A DNA stretch of 64,000 nucleotides from Rossellomorea arthrocnemi (GTDB lineage Bacteria > Bacillota > Bacilli > Bacillales > Bacillaceae_B): assembly GCF_904424705.1 (NCBI RefSeq), contig NZ_CAJGBF010000006.1:1-64000 (forward strand), read 5' to 3'. Within the stretch, counting starts at the first letter, position 1. Each line of letters begins with the position of its first letter. A program made the position numbers and the translations under genes. This document shows positions 50,673-59,710 of the stretch, in pieces. The notes beneath the pieces were generated by a model, which worked only from the letters and a program-made list of their open reading frames with translations, searched no databases and was not told the origin of the DNA.

Positions 50673-50785
50673 AATCTAATTACCTCCTAATTGTTAATAA
50701 AGTAAACCAGTTCCTCAATACTACTTCCCTATTGGAATAGCATTAGTAATCGGACGAAAAATCAATTATGTAAGTTTCGTTTTAT

Positions 50786-50818
50786 TAAGTTAGCCTGTCC
50801 AATTATAGAACAAGTACA
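50786..50818 (-). repeat. 3'-end modular repeat, left flank only
   Basis: AGTTAGCCTGTCCAATTATA then GAACAAGTACAAA. It abuts the stop of the gene at 50822. Confidence 0.5.
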
Positions 50819-50821
50819 AAA

Positions 50822-51016
50822 TCACCTATTTCTTAGTAGTTCCTGGTAAATCGCGTTTAACAGATAAAGTACTCTCACAAGACATCCCAGAATAATTCCA
50901 AAAGCAAGAACAAAACCAATTTCATCTAAAGGAATTAATAGATATCCTAGTAAACTTGCTGCAATGATCAAAAACAATAAAAACAATAATAGTACCTCCA
51001 ACACCATAATAATCAA
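50822..51016 (-). CDS. Small hydrophobic membrane protein
   Basis: About 60-64 residues, nearly all hydrophobic, with two helices (about 4-28 and 33-55: IGFVLAFGIILGCLVRVLYL). The start may be ATG 51016 or GTG two codons later; ribosome sites are weak. No family recognised. A repeat left flank abuts the stop. Confidence 0.45.
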   Translation of the reverse strand: MIIMVLEVLLLFLLFLIIAASLLGYLLIPLDEIGFVLAFGIILGCLVRVLYLLNAIYQELLRNR

Positions 51017-51030
51017 AATAGTTCATACTT

Positions 51031-51102
51031 CCCTTTATGAAATAAAGTATAGCTGGAGATTAGCTGCCTAATTTTCAACTATGCACCGTTAGCTTTAGAA
51101 AA
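51031..51102 (-). repeat. 3'-end modular repeat, type D
   Basis: TCCCTTTATGAAATAAAGTA, AGCTGGAGATTAGCTGCC, ATTTTCAACTATGCACCG, TTAGCTTTAG. It is a partner of the copy at 28525. Confidence 0.75.
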
Positions 51103-51108
51103 GAAAAG

Positions 51109-51687
51109 TTACTTTAAATGTTTAGTACAGTTATACAAAATACAATCCCACTTTTCTTCTGTATTATTTAAAATAGTAATAGATGTATTATTGATATATG
51201 TCTTTTGGAATTTCTGTGGAAGTAATTGCTGTAATGTTAATCCGATTAAAGCACCGTGGCTGACTACCAATATTCGTTTCCCTTTATATGTACAAACTAT
51301 ATCCTCTAAAAAATCTCTTCCTCTGTTAGATACGTCTTCAAATTTTTCCATTCCAAGTTCTAAATGATGCCACTTACCTCCCCATAGTTTGACCCTTTCT
51401 TCCTCTGTTGTTCCTTCAATTTCCCCACAATTTATTTCTCGAACCCTTTCATCAGTATGACTAATAGGTAAATCTATTTTACTTCCAATAATTTTTGCCG
51501 TTTCAATCGCCCTCGATAAGTCACTTGTAATAATCATGTCCCATTTTTCTTCTTGAGATAGTCTATCTCCCATATCAGATGCTTGCTTTCTGCCAATCTC
51601 ATTTAAAGGAATATCAGATACTCCTTGGGCTTTGCCTAAAGTATTCCATTCAGTAATTCCGTGTCTAATTAGTCCTATTGTGGTCAT
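51109..51687 (-). CDS. Histidine phosphatase (phosphoglycerate mutase superfamily)
   Basis: A 192-residue enzyme with the phosphohistidine motif IGLIRHGITEWN (about 4-15, catalytic His 9), the conserved ITSDLSRAIETAKII, and the second His in ILVVSHGALIG. It is probably a broad small-molecule phosphatase related to CobC/PhoE/YhfR. GGTGGGAG precedes the ATG. A type D repeat follows. Confidence 0.88.
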   Translation of the reverse strand: MTTIGLIRHGITEWNTLGKAQGVSDIPLNEIGRKQASDMGDRLSQEEKWDMIITSDLSRAIETAKIIGSKIDLPISHTDERVREINCGEIEGTTEEERVKLWGGKWHHLELGMEKFEDVSNRGRDFLEDIVCTYKGKRILVVSHGALIGLTLQQLLPQKFQKTYINNTSITILNNTEEKWDCILYNCTKHLK

Positions 51688-51723
51688 TCTCCCACCCTCT
51701 ATCTATAACTATATTCAATTTAG

Positions 51724-51796
51724 GTTGTTCCGCTAACCTTATATGTAAGATGGACGCTTCTCCTTTTTACGGAAAAGCGCCCGTTTGAGTAAGATC
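51724..51796 (-). repeat. 3'-end modular repeat, type H
   Basis: CCGCTAACCTTATATGTAAG, GGACGCTTCTCCTTTTTACG, GAAAAGCGCCCGTTTGAGTA. The core stem is GCTTCTCC/GGAAAAGC-like. Confidence 0.7.
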
Positions 51797-51824
51797 TTGA
51801 AAATACTCCTGTCAACGCCTTCAT

Positions 51825-52175
51825 TTATAAATGAATTAAAATATTGACAAGTTTCCCAAAAGGATCTCTAACGTAAAAACGCCGCACACCCCATGGCTCC
51901 TTGACTGGTCCATATTCAATTGGAATACCTGCTTCTTTTATGCGGGCTAGTGCATGATCAAGATCATCAACTTCAATTGACAAATCAGGTACCGGTGTCC
52001 CCGAGCCACCTTCTGAAAGGAAACTAATTTGAGTATCCATTTTTTCATGTGAGCCGTAGGTTGCAATGAAATCCAAATTCATTAATTGATCAAGTCCAAG
52101 TATATCCTCGTAGAAGTACCTTGCTTTGGTAATATCCTGTGTTTCCACATTGGCAATAATTCGTTTAACCTTCAT
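51825..52175 (-). CDS. VOC (glyoxalase/bleomycin-resistance) protein
   Basis: A 116-residue VOC protein: RIIANVETQDITKARYFYED at the start and VRRFYVRDPFGKLVNIL at the end, with the expected beta-alpha-beta-beta-beta arrangement. It resembles YP_/bleomycin-resistance-type dioxygenase folds; the ligand is unknown. GGGAGGTGG before the ATG at 52175 sets the start within a longer frame. Confidence 0.85.
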   Translation of the reverse strand: MKVKRIIANVETQDITKARYFYEDILGLDQLMNLDFIATYGSHEKMDTQISFLSEGGSGTPVPDLSIEVDDLDHALARIKEAGIPIEYGPVKEPWGVRRFYVRDPFGKLVNILIHL

Positions 52176-52424
52176 TCTTACCACCTCCCAGTTACTATTA
52201 ATTTCTCTAATCACTCTTAAATATCTCATTTCCCTTGAATGTAATAATCCTTTAAATGGCCCTTTCATGAAGAAAAGCGCTTAGTAGTTTAAGTGCATTA
52301 TGGGACAATCTTGTTGTTGGAATAAAAATAGGAATCTCCCTCTTTAAGAATCACACACCGTTTATTAAAAGATTAATGTTTAATACTCAATTATTTTTTT
52401 CTTTGGTTGATTTCCCGAAGGATT

Positions 52425-53597
52425 TTATTCTGATCCTAGAATAACAGGAAGCTCTTTATATCCATACACAAACGTACTAGATATCATCCGAAGCTGTTTA
52501 GAAGTGTCCAATTTCATATTCGGTAACGCCTTAAGCATTTCGGCAATGCATATTTTCGCTTCTAATTTGGCAAGCTGCGATCCCAGACAATAGTGAACCC
52601 CTGCTCCAAATGATAGAGAATGGTTTGGAGAGCGGTTGATGTCAAACACATCCGGTTTGTCAAATACGTTTTCATCCCGATTGGCAGATCCAATCCAGGC
52701 CATTACTTCCTGCCCTTTTTTCAGATTCATGCCTTTTAATTCCATATCTTCAGTGACGAATCGATTCATACCTTGAAATGGAGAACGATATCTTAGTACT
52801 TCATCAATGGCTGCAGGTATAAGGGAATGATCACTATATAATAGGTTGAGTATATCTGGCTGCTCAAACAGAGTGAGCATTGTATTGGAAATGAGATGTG
52901 TAGTTGTTTCATTCCCTGCCACAAGAAGAAGGAAACAGAAACTTAATAACTCATCCATGGATAATTTATCTCCATCAACTTCTGCCTGCATTAATGTGGA
53001 TATGATATTGTTTGTTTCGTTAATATGACGTTTTGTAATTTTACGCTTAAAATATCTTTGCAGGTCGACCATCGCTTTTTCTTGTTTCGCAAATAACTTG
53101 TACATTACATTAGGCGATACGTTTTGTGTTCCCCCAACTAGAATATCAGACCATTCTTTAAGAATCTTTCTGTCATCACTCGGTACTCCGAGCATTTCAG
53201 AAATCACGGTTACAGGAAGAGGATTAGCGATTTCCGCAACAATATCTATTTTTCGTTTTCCTTGTTGGGGTGCTAATAATTCGTGTGTAATAGCCGTAAT
53301 TCTAGGTTCCAGTTCTTGAATCGTTCTTGGTATAAATGCCTTGCTTATAAGGTTGCGGTACCGTCGATGGGTTGGCGGATCCAAATCTAGCAACGTTTGA
53401 ACATTTCCATTTCTTTTTGAACTGAAAAGCTTGAAATTTTGTAAGACCATTTGGACATCCTCATAACAGAATACGTCCCAACAATTCCGTTCCGGGTCAA
53501 AAGAAATCGGAGCATTTTTTCGCATTTTTTTGAACCAATCATGGGGTGAGTCTGCTTCAACCAATCCTCTTGGGCGCACTAATAGTCCATAGTTCAT
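52425..53597 (-). CDS. Cytochrome P450 (CYP109-like)
   Basis: A 390-residue soluble P450. The I-helix AGNETTT (about 234-240), K-helix ExxR in EVLRYRSPF, and the haem-binding FGAGVHYCLGSQLAKLE (Cys about 340) are all present. The sequence style is that of Bacillus CYP109 enzymes, which hydroxylate fatty acids, terpenoids or steroids. GGGGGG precedes the ATG. No redox partner gene is nearby, so shared ferredoxin or flavodoxin is expected. Confidence 0.9.
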   Translation of the reverse strand: MNYGLLVRPRGLVEADSPHDWFKKMRKNAPISFDPERNCWDVFCYEDVQMVLQNFKLFSSKRNGNVQTLLDLDPPTHRRYRNLISKAFIPRTIQELEPRITAITHELLAPQQGKRKIDIVAEIANPLPVTVISEMLGVPSDDRKILKEWSDILVGGTQNVSPNVMYKLFAKQEKAMVDLQRYFKRKITKRHINETNNIISTLMQAEVDGDKLSMDELLSFCFLLLVAGNETTTHLISNTMLTLFEQPDILNLLYSDHSLIPAAIDEVLRYRSPFQGMNRFVTEDMELKGMNLKKGQEVMAWIGSANRDENVFDKPDVFDINRSPNHSLSFGAGVHYCLGSQLAKLEAKICIAEMLKALPNMKLDTSKQLRMISSTFVYGYKELPVILGSE

Positions 53598-54091
53598 ACG
53601 TTTCCCCCCTATTTTTCAAAATTCTCAATTGAAGCTTCTCTCTACAGCATGTATATGCTAAATTATTTTCATCCGAAGTTACTTTATTAATTACTAAATA
53701 TTCTGTAAATAATAACGAAATTTCTATATTTCACGAAAATCCTTATTAAACTCTCGTTAGATTTAGTACATTCGTTTCCAATATCATCAATAATAACATG
53801 AATATCCAATTTTGTTCGGAATCTTATTCCAGATATTGGCCTTAATGCGGAATAACTCTATTCACACTCAACAGTCCCTTAATCCACTTTTCCAATTCAG
53901 ATATTTTTTACTTTTTACTATAAAAACACCCCTTTTGAAACCTATACAAAGAGGTAAACGGTGATACTTTATTTCAAATCCACATTGGGTAACATGGAAC
54001 CGTCATTCCCATCCTCAGTTGTAAAATTAGAATTTCAATTGAAACTCTCCTGCTTTTCACACTTGATAGTGCGTATAGCAGAACTTGTCGC
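53598..54091. other. Intergenic stretch upstream of the P450 gene
   Basis: About 490 AT-rich bases including the P450 promoter region. I see no coding remnant or strong hairpin. Confidence 0.45.
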
Positions 54092-54158
54092 GCGTGCCCT
54101 TTAACGGAACAAAGAACGCAATCCAATATTCTTGAATTGCGTCCTTTTGTTGAAAAAT
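54092..54158 (-). repeat. 3'-end modular repeat, type F
   Basis: GCGTGCCCTTTAACGGAACA, AAGAACGCAATCC, TTGAATTGCGTCC, TTTTGTTGAAAAATG. The core stem is GAACGCAA/TTGCGTCC-like. It is ten bases from the SRPBCC stop. Confidence 0.85.
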
Positions 54159-54168
54159 GTGGAAGCAA

Positions 54169-54648
54169 CTATAATTGGTTGATTACCCTTATATACTCCT
54201 CGTACCATTTTTCCCATTCCCCTTTTGGAAACTCCATATATTGACCCTCCAGTACAGCACTAAACATAATTAGACATACATGCCATCCAGATAAATCTTT
54301 TGGAGTATGATCACTGAGGGTAGGGATATATTCTTTTAATACTAATAAACAACCATTATCTTTAGGAGATAACTCGAATCGAACCCATCCTTCTCCCCAT
54401 TCATACTGCAAGAAAGATTGTTTTTCGAATTCTAAGATTGAAATATCAAAAGAATTACCTGTACCATCATTCATATTGAACTTAATTGTTCCTCCTTTTC
54501 GAAGATCTACAATTTCTAAGTTTGGCATCCATTTTTGCAATTTATCATTTTGTGTTAATGTAGCCCAAACCTTTTCTACTGAATGATTTAGTGGTCGATT
54601 GTATGTGGCTATATAGCCATCCTCTTTCTGTTCTACTACTGCTAGCAT
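54169..54648 (-). CDS. SRPBCC (AHSA1-like) protein
   Basis: A 159-residue START-like lipid/ligand-binding fold protein of the AHSA1 group (YNRPLNHSVEKVWATLTQND, LQKWMPNLEIVDLRKGG, and a C-terminal helix). It is paired with an ArsR regulator, a common bacillal layout in which both act in one stress or detoxification unit. Its ribosome site GGAGGAG overlaps the end of the ArsR gene. Confidence 0.85.
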   Translation of the reverse strand: MLAVVEQKEDGYIATYNRPLNHSVEKVWATLTQNDKLQKWMPNLEIVDLRKGGTIKFNMNDGTGNSFDISILEFEKQSFLQYEWGEGWVRFELSPKDNGCLLVLKEYIPTLSDHTPKDLSGWHVCLIMFSAVLEGQYMEFPKGEWEKWYEEYIRVINQL

Positions 54649-54651
54649 ACA

Positions 54652-54975
54652 TTACTCCTCCTCATCTAATAATTGTTCTAGAGTATCTAACTTATCTGAC
54701 CAGTATTTTCGGTAAGGTTCTAACCAGTTATCAATTTCTGCCAGGGGTTCCGCATTCAAATGATAAATATGTTTCTGGGAATCCTTATTGATAATGACTA
54801 ACCCTGCATCCCGTAATTTTCGAAGGTGTTTAGAAACACCCGGCTGGCTTAATTGTGTACACACAACTAATTCTCCTACAGACCTCGGTCTTGCTCTAAG
54901 AAGGTCTATAATTTTTCTACGGTTTTCCTCAGCTATAACTTCAAACAACGTTGTGGTGTATTTTCTCTCACCCAT
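54652..54975 (-). CDS. ArsR family transcriptional regulator
   Basis: A 107-residue winged-helix protein: EVIAEENRRKIIDLLRARPR, VGELVVCTQLSQPGVSKHLR, KLRDAGLVIINKD. No metal-binding cysteine pair is evident (one Cys in VCTQL), so it is more likely an SRPBCC-linked repressor than a metal sensor. The operator is probably the palindrome at 55001-55018. ATG at 54975 is chosen over GTG 54984. Confidence 0.88.
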   Translation of the reverse strand: MGERKYTTTLFEVIAEENRRKIIDLLRARPRSVGELVVCTQLSQPGVSKHLRKLRDAGLVIINKDSQKHIYHLNAEPLAEIDNWLEPYRKYWSDKLDTLEQLLDEEE

Positions 54976-55000
54976 ATTTATCACATTCCTATAGTCAATC

Positions 55001-55018
55001 TATAACCATGTGGTTATA
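55001..55018. promoter_or_regulatory. ArsR operator palindrome
   Basis: TATAACCATGTGGTTATA, an 18-bp perfect palindrome 25 bases upstream of the ArsR start, fits an autoregulatory site. Confidence 0.7.
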
Positions 55019-55087
55019 TTACCAATCGGAAATATAAAAGTCAAATGAAATTATTCACATTAAATGGATTGATCCAGTTATTAAATA

Positions 55088-55146
55088 ATCTGGGCCTTTA
55101 TACAAATAAGACTCGTTCTTAAATAACGCGCCTTTATCTTGAAGAG
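55088..55146 (-). repeat. 3'-end modular repeat, degenerate type E
   Basis: TCTGGGCCTTTATACAAATA, GACTCGTTCTTAAATAACGC, GCCTTTATCTTGAAGAG. No gene remains directly upstream of it on the minus strand; the nearest sequence up to 55423 has no coding signal. Confidence 0.6.
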
Positions 55147-55422
55147 TAGAGATTTCTAACGCTTCATCCTCGGATTTCTCATCTTACTTATTCAACAATC
55201 GCGTTTTGTCTGCTGAATAGTGGAAAATAAGATAGAGCTTGAAAAACTGACCAACTTAGTATAGAGCCTTCGTTTTTAATATAATTTGGCGTAGTTAGCA
55301 AGTGTTTTGTCGCCATTCGCTAGTTACAAAGCATCGTTGGAGAGTTACTATTAAATTGTACTATTAGCAAAGAAGGACACGCTTAATCTACTCATGAAAA
55401 TAGATAAAGGAGGCTCATATGT
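55147..55422. other. Promoter region of the AraC gene
   Basis: About 275 AT-rich bases without a coding signal. Confidence 0.35.
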
Positions 55423-56445
55423 ATGACGTTCCATACCTCTGATCGTATAAAGATCCCTGCAGGATTTTGGACAGGATTACGTCAATTGGGAATAGTCGCC
55501 AGCGAGGTAGTTCGAAAAGCACAACTGCCAATCTCCATTGTTTCTGATCCATTTGTCACCACAGCCCAATATTTTGCGATTTGGCAGGCTTTTTCCGACC
55601 TCATTGATGACACCTCCAAAGGAATCATCAAGCTTGCGACATCCTTTGAAACAGATCATTTCCCTCCGACTGTCTTAGCAACTTACCACGCTCGTGACTA
55701 CCGTGATGCTTTAAAGCGAATGGCCAAGTACAAACAACTTTGCCCACCTGAAAGCTTACATATCACCGAGGAAGGTGAACACTGTACCATTGAAATAAAA
55801 ACATCTCATAGTGAACAACCCGGTCTGTCCATATTAATTGGCATTACTTTGGCATTTCTTCTCGAACTTGGGCGCCGGGGCACAGGTCAACCATTGACAG
55901 CAAAGTTAGTAGAATTGTCTACCCATTCAATTGGCGACAAGCAGATACTTGAAGACTACTTCGGCTGCCGAATTCAGACCGGTACAAATTGTAACAGGTT
56001 GACTATACATCGAGCAGATCTGGATCGTCCCTTTGTCTCGTACAATGCAGAATTGCTAGAGATACTGACTCCGGTACTGGAACAGTCGTTGAATGAGCAG
56101 CCACGCAGCCCTTCCATTACCGAGACGGTCAAGTGGATCATGAAACGTAGCTTAGCAGGAGGTCGCCCTGACATTCAGACTATTGCGAACGAGTTAGGGA
56201 TAAGTGATCGTACCTTGCAACGGCGACTTACTGAAGAAGGCACAAGCTTCAAGCATATGTTAGTAAACGTTCGACATGAGGAAGCAAGAGAATACCTGGC
56301 AGACCCGTCGTTGGATATTAAAGAGGTTGCCTTTTTAATTGGGTATGAAGACCAAAACTCATTCTACCGCGCCTTTCACAGATGGGAAGGTGCGACCCCT
56401 TTACAATGGCGTACTGAACAACTCGGTGCAAACTTGATAAATTGA
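55423..56445 (+). CDS. AraC family regulator, OruR-like
   Basis: A 340-residue regulator with an N-terminal Arabinose_bd-type domain (about 20-210) and a C-terminal double helix-turn-helix (PDIQTIANELGISDRTLQRR ... EVAFLIGYEDQNSFYRAFHR). This architecture is commoner in Proteobacteria (OruR, ArgR type) than in Bacillaceae. The start is ATG at 55423 behind AAAGGAGG. It lies 78 bases upstream of an SDR gene that it may control. Confidence 0.88.
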   Translation: MTFHTSDRIKIPAGFWTGLRQLGIVASEVVRKAQLPISIVSDPFVTTAQYFAIWQAFSDLIDDTSKGIIKLATSFETDHFPPTVLATYHARDYRDALKRMAKYKQLCPPESLHITEEGEHCTIEIKTSHSEQPGLSILIGITLAFLLELGRRGTGQPLTAKLVELSTHSIGDKQILEDYFGCRIQTGTNCNRLTIHRADLDRPFVSYNAELLEILTPVLEQSLNEQPRSPSITETVKWIMKRSLAGGRPDIQTIANELGISDRTLQRRLTEEGTSFKHMLVNVRHEEAREYLADPSLDIKEVAFLIGYEDQNSFYRAFHRWEGATPLQWRTEQLGANLIN

Positions 56446-56523
56446 CTAGTTTACTTTTCGACTAACTTAATAAGAACTACAAAAAAAAAGGAATACCCTT
56501 CATTCAAAAAGGAGCAATGTACT

Positions 56524-57318
56524 ATGGATATGGACTTAAAAAACAAAACAGCTTTAGTCACTGGTTCAACAAGAGGTATCGGTAAAGCAATTGCCATTGA
56601 ACTTGCAAAAGAAGGTGTTCATGTACTAATTAATGGACGAAATGACGAAGAGGTAGAACGAACTGTAAATGAAATAGAGTTAGAGTTCCCTGATAGCTTC
56701 CCTCAAAATGCGACTGCAGATATTGTAGATAAACAACAAAGGGAAGCATTATTTAAAAAACATCCCCAAATTGATATTTTAGTTAACAATGTGGGGATTT
56801 ATGAAATGATGAAGTATGAGGACGTTGACGATGAAGTATGGGAAAAGTATATCCGTACTAATGTTCTTGCAGCAAATGGACTATCCAAATTTTACTTACC
56901 TAAAATGATAAATAATAATTTTGGCCGAATGATCTTTATTGCGAGTGAAGAAGCCGTTATGCCATCAGGACAAATGCCTCAATATTGTATAACAAAATCA
57001 ATGCTATTATCATTATCAAAAAGCCTATCTAAATTAACAATAGGAAAAGAAGTTACAATCAATACCATCTTGCCAGGACCATCGCTCTCTGAAAATGTGC
57101 ATCATATAATTGAGGGAATGTATCCAAATGAAGATATGACTTTTTCAGTAAAAGAGAAAGAATTTATGACCCAAAATCTACCTCATTCTGAACTTCAACG
57201 ATTTATCAAGCCCGCTGAAATAGGTAGATTAACTACCTTTATATGCAGCCCTTATGCTTCCGCTTTTAAAGGTTCTCCGATTCGTATGGATGGAGGCATG
57301 GTACCGACTATTTTCTAG
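56524..57318 (+). CDS. Short-chain dehydrogenase/reductase
   Basis: A 264-residue SDR: NAD(P)-binding TGSTRGIGKAIAIELAKEG (about 14-32), NNVG (about 87-90) and the catalytic YxxxK as YCITKSM, with an S in IFIASEE. It is probably an NAD(P)-dependent oxidoreductase; the NVG variant of NNAG is seen in several SDRs. AAAGGAG precedes the ATG. A terminator hairpin follows at 57328. Confidence 0.9.
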   Translation: MDMDLKNKTALVTGSTRGIGKAIAIELAKEGVHVLINGRNDEEVERTVNEIELEFPDSFPQNATADIVDKQQREALFKKHPQIDILVNNVGIYEMMKYEDVDDEVWEKYIRTNVLAANGLSKFYLPKMINNNFGRMIFIASEEAVMPSGQMPQYCITKSMLLSLSKSLSKLTIGKEVTINTILPGPSLSENVHHIIEGMYPNEDMTFSVKEKEFMTQNLPHSELQRFIKPAEIGRLTTFICSPYASAFKGSPIRMDGGMVPTIF

Positions 57319-57327
57319 CACTTTTTC

Positions 57328-57355
57328 CCTTACTCACCTTTCAAGGTGAGTAAGG
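57328..57355 (+). terminator. Terminator after the SDR gene
   Basis: CCTTACTCACCTT/AAGGTGAGTAAGG stem with a two-base loop, followed by ATTCTTTC. Confidence 0.75.
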
Positions 57356-57392
57356 ATTCTTTCAAAAAACAAATCTTCGTTAAACGATCAAC

Positions 57393-57450
57393 AATCTGGT
57401 CTGATACAGGAAAAAGACGCGTTCTCCAATAAACGCCCCCCCATTTAAAC
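57393..57450 (-). repeat. 3'-end modular repeat, type E
   Basis: AATCTGGTCTGATACAGGAA, AAAGACGCGTTCTCCAATAA, ACGCCCCCCCATTTAAAC. Same core as at 59656. Confidence 0.85.
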
Positions 57451-57493
57451 ACTCACCTATGTGTTCATTTTTCTCAGGACAGCGTAAGGATGC

Positions 57494-58003
57494 TTATATG
57501 ATACGAGAATAGTATGCTACATCGGCAACTCTGCCGTGTAAATGCGATTCGGGCAGCACCGCTACCAAAGTAAATCCGAGTTTTTCAATTAACTTTTTGG
57601 AGTTCTTATTTTTATGATCTATAGTAGCGCATAGGCGTTTAAGGTGTAAGGTGCTTTTACTATGCTCAATGACCGCGGAAACCGCTTCATACGCAAAACC
57701 GGCTCCCCAATGCTCCCTCATGAAGCGATAACCAATTTCGCCAAGATAACCTTCTGCTATTTCTGGAATCATTACATCACCGATGAATTCATCCGTATCT
57801 TTTAATGCGACAGTCCATTTTGTTTCAGTACGATTCCTAACCATTTCTACCATTGAGTGTTCATCACGAGGGGGATTCATTCCAAGAAATTCTCTTACTT
57901 CATCATTGTTAAACATTTTAAGCATATTGGGAATGTCTTTTTCCGCTCTCGGACGTAAAACCAATCGTTCTGTTTGAATTTTTGGTGCTTCTTTTTGTGC
58001 CAT
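57494..58003 (-). CDS. GNAT N-acetyltransferase, RimJ/RimL type
   Basis: A 169-residue acetyltransferase: TERLVLRPRAEKDIPNMLKM at the start, acetyl-CoA loop in IGYRFMREHWGAGFAYEAVS, and KKLIEKLGFTLVA at the end. It is probably an N-terminal protein or small-molecule N-acetyltransferase. AAAGGCTGG precedes the ATG. Unlike the related gene at 44765 it is intact. Confidence 0.88.
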   Translation of the reverse strand: MAQKEAPKIQTERLVLRPRAEKDIPNMLKMFNNDEVREFLGMNPPRDEHSMVEMVRNRTETKWTVALKDTDEFIGDVMIPEIAEGYLGEIGYRFMREHWGAGFAYEAVSAVIEHSKSTLHLKRLCATIDHKNKNSKKLIEKLGFTLVAVLPESHLHGRVADVAYYSRII

Positions 58004-58133
58004 GATTTAATCCAGCCTTTCGTACATCTATAAATAATCTATCGATGGGAACGGTATTGAACTTCATCGTTTGTTATTTCCTTATGAAATTTATAATATA
58101 ATTCGATACCGATTATTTGGATTCCTTCTTCAA
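58004..58133. other. Intergenic stretch with an extra type C fragment
   Basis: ATACCGATTATTTGGATTCC near 58106 looks like the left part of another type C repeat just ahead of the full copy at 58134. Nothing else is seen. Confidence 0.4.
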
Positions 58134-58250
58134 GTAACCTGCTCCTTTAAACTTAATACCAATTATTTCAAAATCAAGCAGCGTTCTCAAGAAAAAGTTG
58201 AAACTAAAAAGAGGCTCATCCTGTTCCGGATAAGCCCCTTTTCTTGAATA
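58134..58250 (-). repeat. 3'-end modular repeat, type C (canonical)
   Basis: GTAACCTGCTCCTTTAAACT, ACCAATTATTTCAAAAT, AGCAGCGTTCTCAAG, GGCTCATCCTGTTCCGGATA, AGCCCCTTTTCTTGAATAAA. Confidence 0.92.
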
Positions 58251-58303
58251 AACAACAGGAAAGGCTAAATTTGAATAAACTTAATGGAATTTCATTTAAT
58301 CTT

Positions 58304-58774
58304 TTAACTTTTAATTACTTTAGCTAATCCTAACGCAAAATGCTCCCATAGTATTTTTTCAACGACCTCTCCCCTTGTTTCGTCACACTCAACAATGAGA
58401 ATGACTTCGGATTGTTTCCCCTTTAACCTATGCTGTTTTTTATTGCTTAATAAGACCATAAACAACCGAATCAGTAGTCCAATAATAAATCCACCAACCG
58501 CACCGATTAACCCCCAATAGATCGGTCCCCACTTAAGTTCAAAACCGACGCTAGCCGTGATGACCGCAGATGCAGTGGCTAAAGGCATGGCAATATCGAT
58601 AAGGGATATTCCATCTGATCGATGCAGCGTATCAAATATTTTTCTGCTTTCTTCTCGATTATCAAGTGGGACAGCGTATATATTTTCCTTTTTTATACCC
58701 ACTTTCTCTAAATTTGATATGGCGATTTCTAAGTATATATGATTTTCATAAGTCGAAAATATTTGCATATTCAT
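58304..58774 (-). CDS. Small membrane protein with glycine-rich helix pair
   Basis: A 156-residue protein: a soluble N-terminal alpha/beta part (about 1-55), a hydrophobic stretch (about 58-110, with ELKWGPIYWGLIGAVGGFII) and a C-terminal ACT-like tail (VILIVECDETRGEVVEKILW). It overlaps the previous gene by ATGA, so the two are translationally coupled. No family name is certain. Confidence 0.6.
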   Translation of the reverse strand: MNMQIFSTYENHIYLEIAISNLEKVGIKKENIYAVPLDNREESRKIFDTLHRSDGISLIDIAMPLATASAVITASVGFELKWGPIYWGLIGAVGGFIIGLLIRLFMVLLSNKKQHRLKGKQSEVILIVECDETRGEVVEKILWEHFALGLAKVIKS

Positions 58775-59571
58775 AGAAGCTTTTTTCCTTTCAGAATGCG
58801 AAATGTCCTTCCTTGATACTGTTCTTTAAGAAACCGCCTCTGCTCTTTCTCGTAAAGCTTATTATTTTCTACTGTATTCATATAGGCATCAACGATAGCG
58901 AAACCATAAAGGGAAGGAAACATAAGTAACCACTCCGGATTCAGTACGTTAGTCGCCCTTTCTATTTCACCTAAAAAAAGCAAAGATACTCCTTCTAACA
59001 TGTGAGAGTAATAAAAGAATACAATACTCCAAATGATTACGACAAACGCTGTAACGATCCGATGAATATAGAGCTGCCCAAGGCCAGGCATGAATAATGA
59101 CCATAATGCTGCTAAGAACGGATTCCTTTTATCCAAATAATTGATTTCTAATGCCCCAATACTAAAGGAATTTATTTTATGGTCTTCTCGTTCAGTGAGT
59201 ATATAAACGTTATTCAAATCAACGGTCGTGCGATAACTATCCCAGATTGCAAAGATGTAGACTGGTATGTATATCAAGAGCCATCGAGTATCCAATACCT
59301 CTTTTGCCATTGGGATGTTTCCCTGAAATGAATAAATCATGGCCAAGTTCACATGAGCCTTTAAATTGATCACCACTTCCCACGTTAATAAAAGGTACCC
59401 CCTTATATATTTAGAAAGTAATAAATGGCCAAAACCGGGAAAAGATACTGACCACCATGCAATAATATATGGATTTCTTAAATGAATCTGGGTAGTGCCA
59501 AGAATACTAACATTAGCCTTGTATCTTCTTGCAGTGTTATCGTTCGAATAATTATCAATAAGAATCCATCC
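58771..59571 (-). pseudogene. Multi-pass membrane protein lacking its 5' end
   Basis: The frame is open from 59571 (directly after TGA 59572-59574) to TGA 58771: GWILIDNYSNDNTARRYKAN, YIIAWWSVSFPGFGHLLLSK, LDTRWLLIYIPVYIFAIWDS and a repeat-like second half (PFLAALWSLFMPGLGQLYIH). The two halves share a SxxxPGxGxLxxxxY pattern. The first usable start is GTG 59376, well inside the conserved region, so the 5' end seems to be lost. Confidence 0.6.
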
Positions 59572-59655
59572 TCAATTATTAATAGATGTCCTTATTTTTC
59601 CATACTTTTAAAAATTTATTATGAATGTTAATATTTATTCTATTTAATAGATCGA

Positions 59656-59703
59656 TACAGGAAAAAGATGCGTTCTTTAATAAACGCCCCCGTTTGTTGA
59701 AGA
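59656..59703 (-). repeat. 3'-end modular repeat, type E
   Basis: GATACAGGAAAAAGATGCGT, TCTTTAATAAACGCCCCCGT, TTGTTGAAG. It lies eight bases from the stop of the gene at 59711. Confidence 0.88.
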
Positions 59704-59710
59704 GAGTGAA

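Noticed and set aside
53974..54168. A 64-residue minus-strand frame over the type F repeat
   Set aside because: It is composed of the repeat and flanking AT-rich sequence; no ribosome site.
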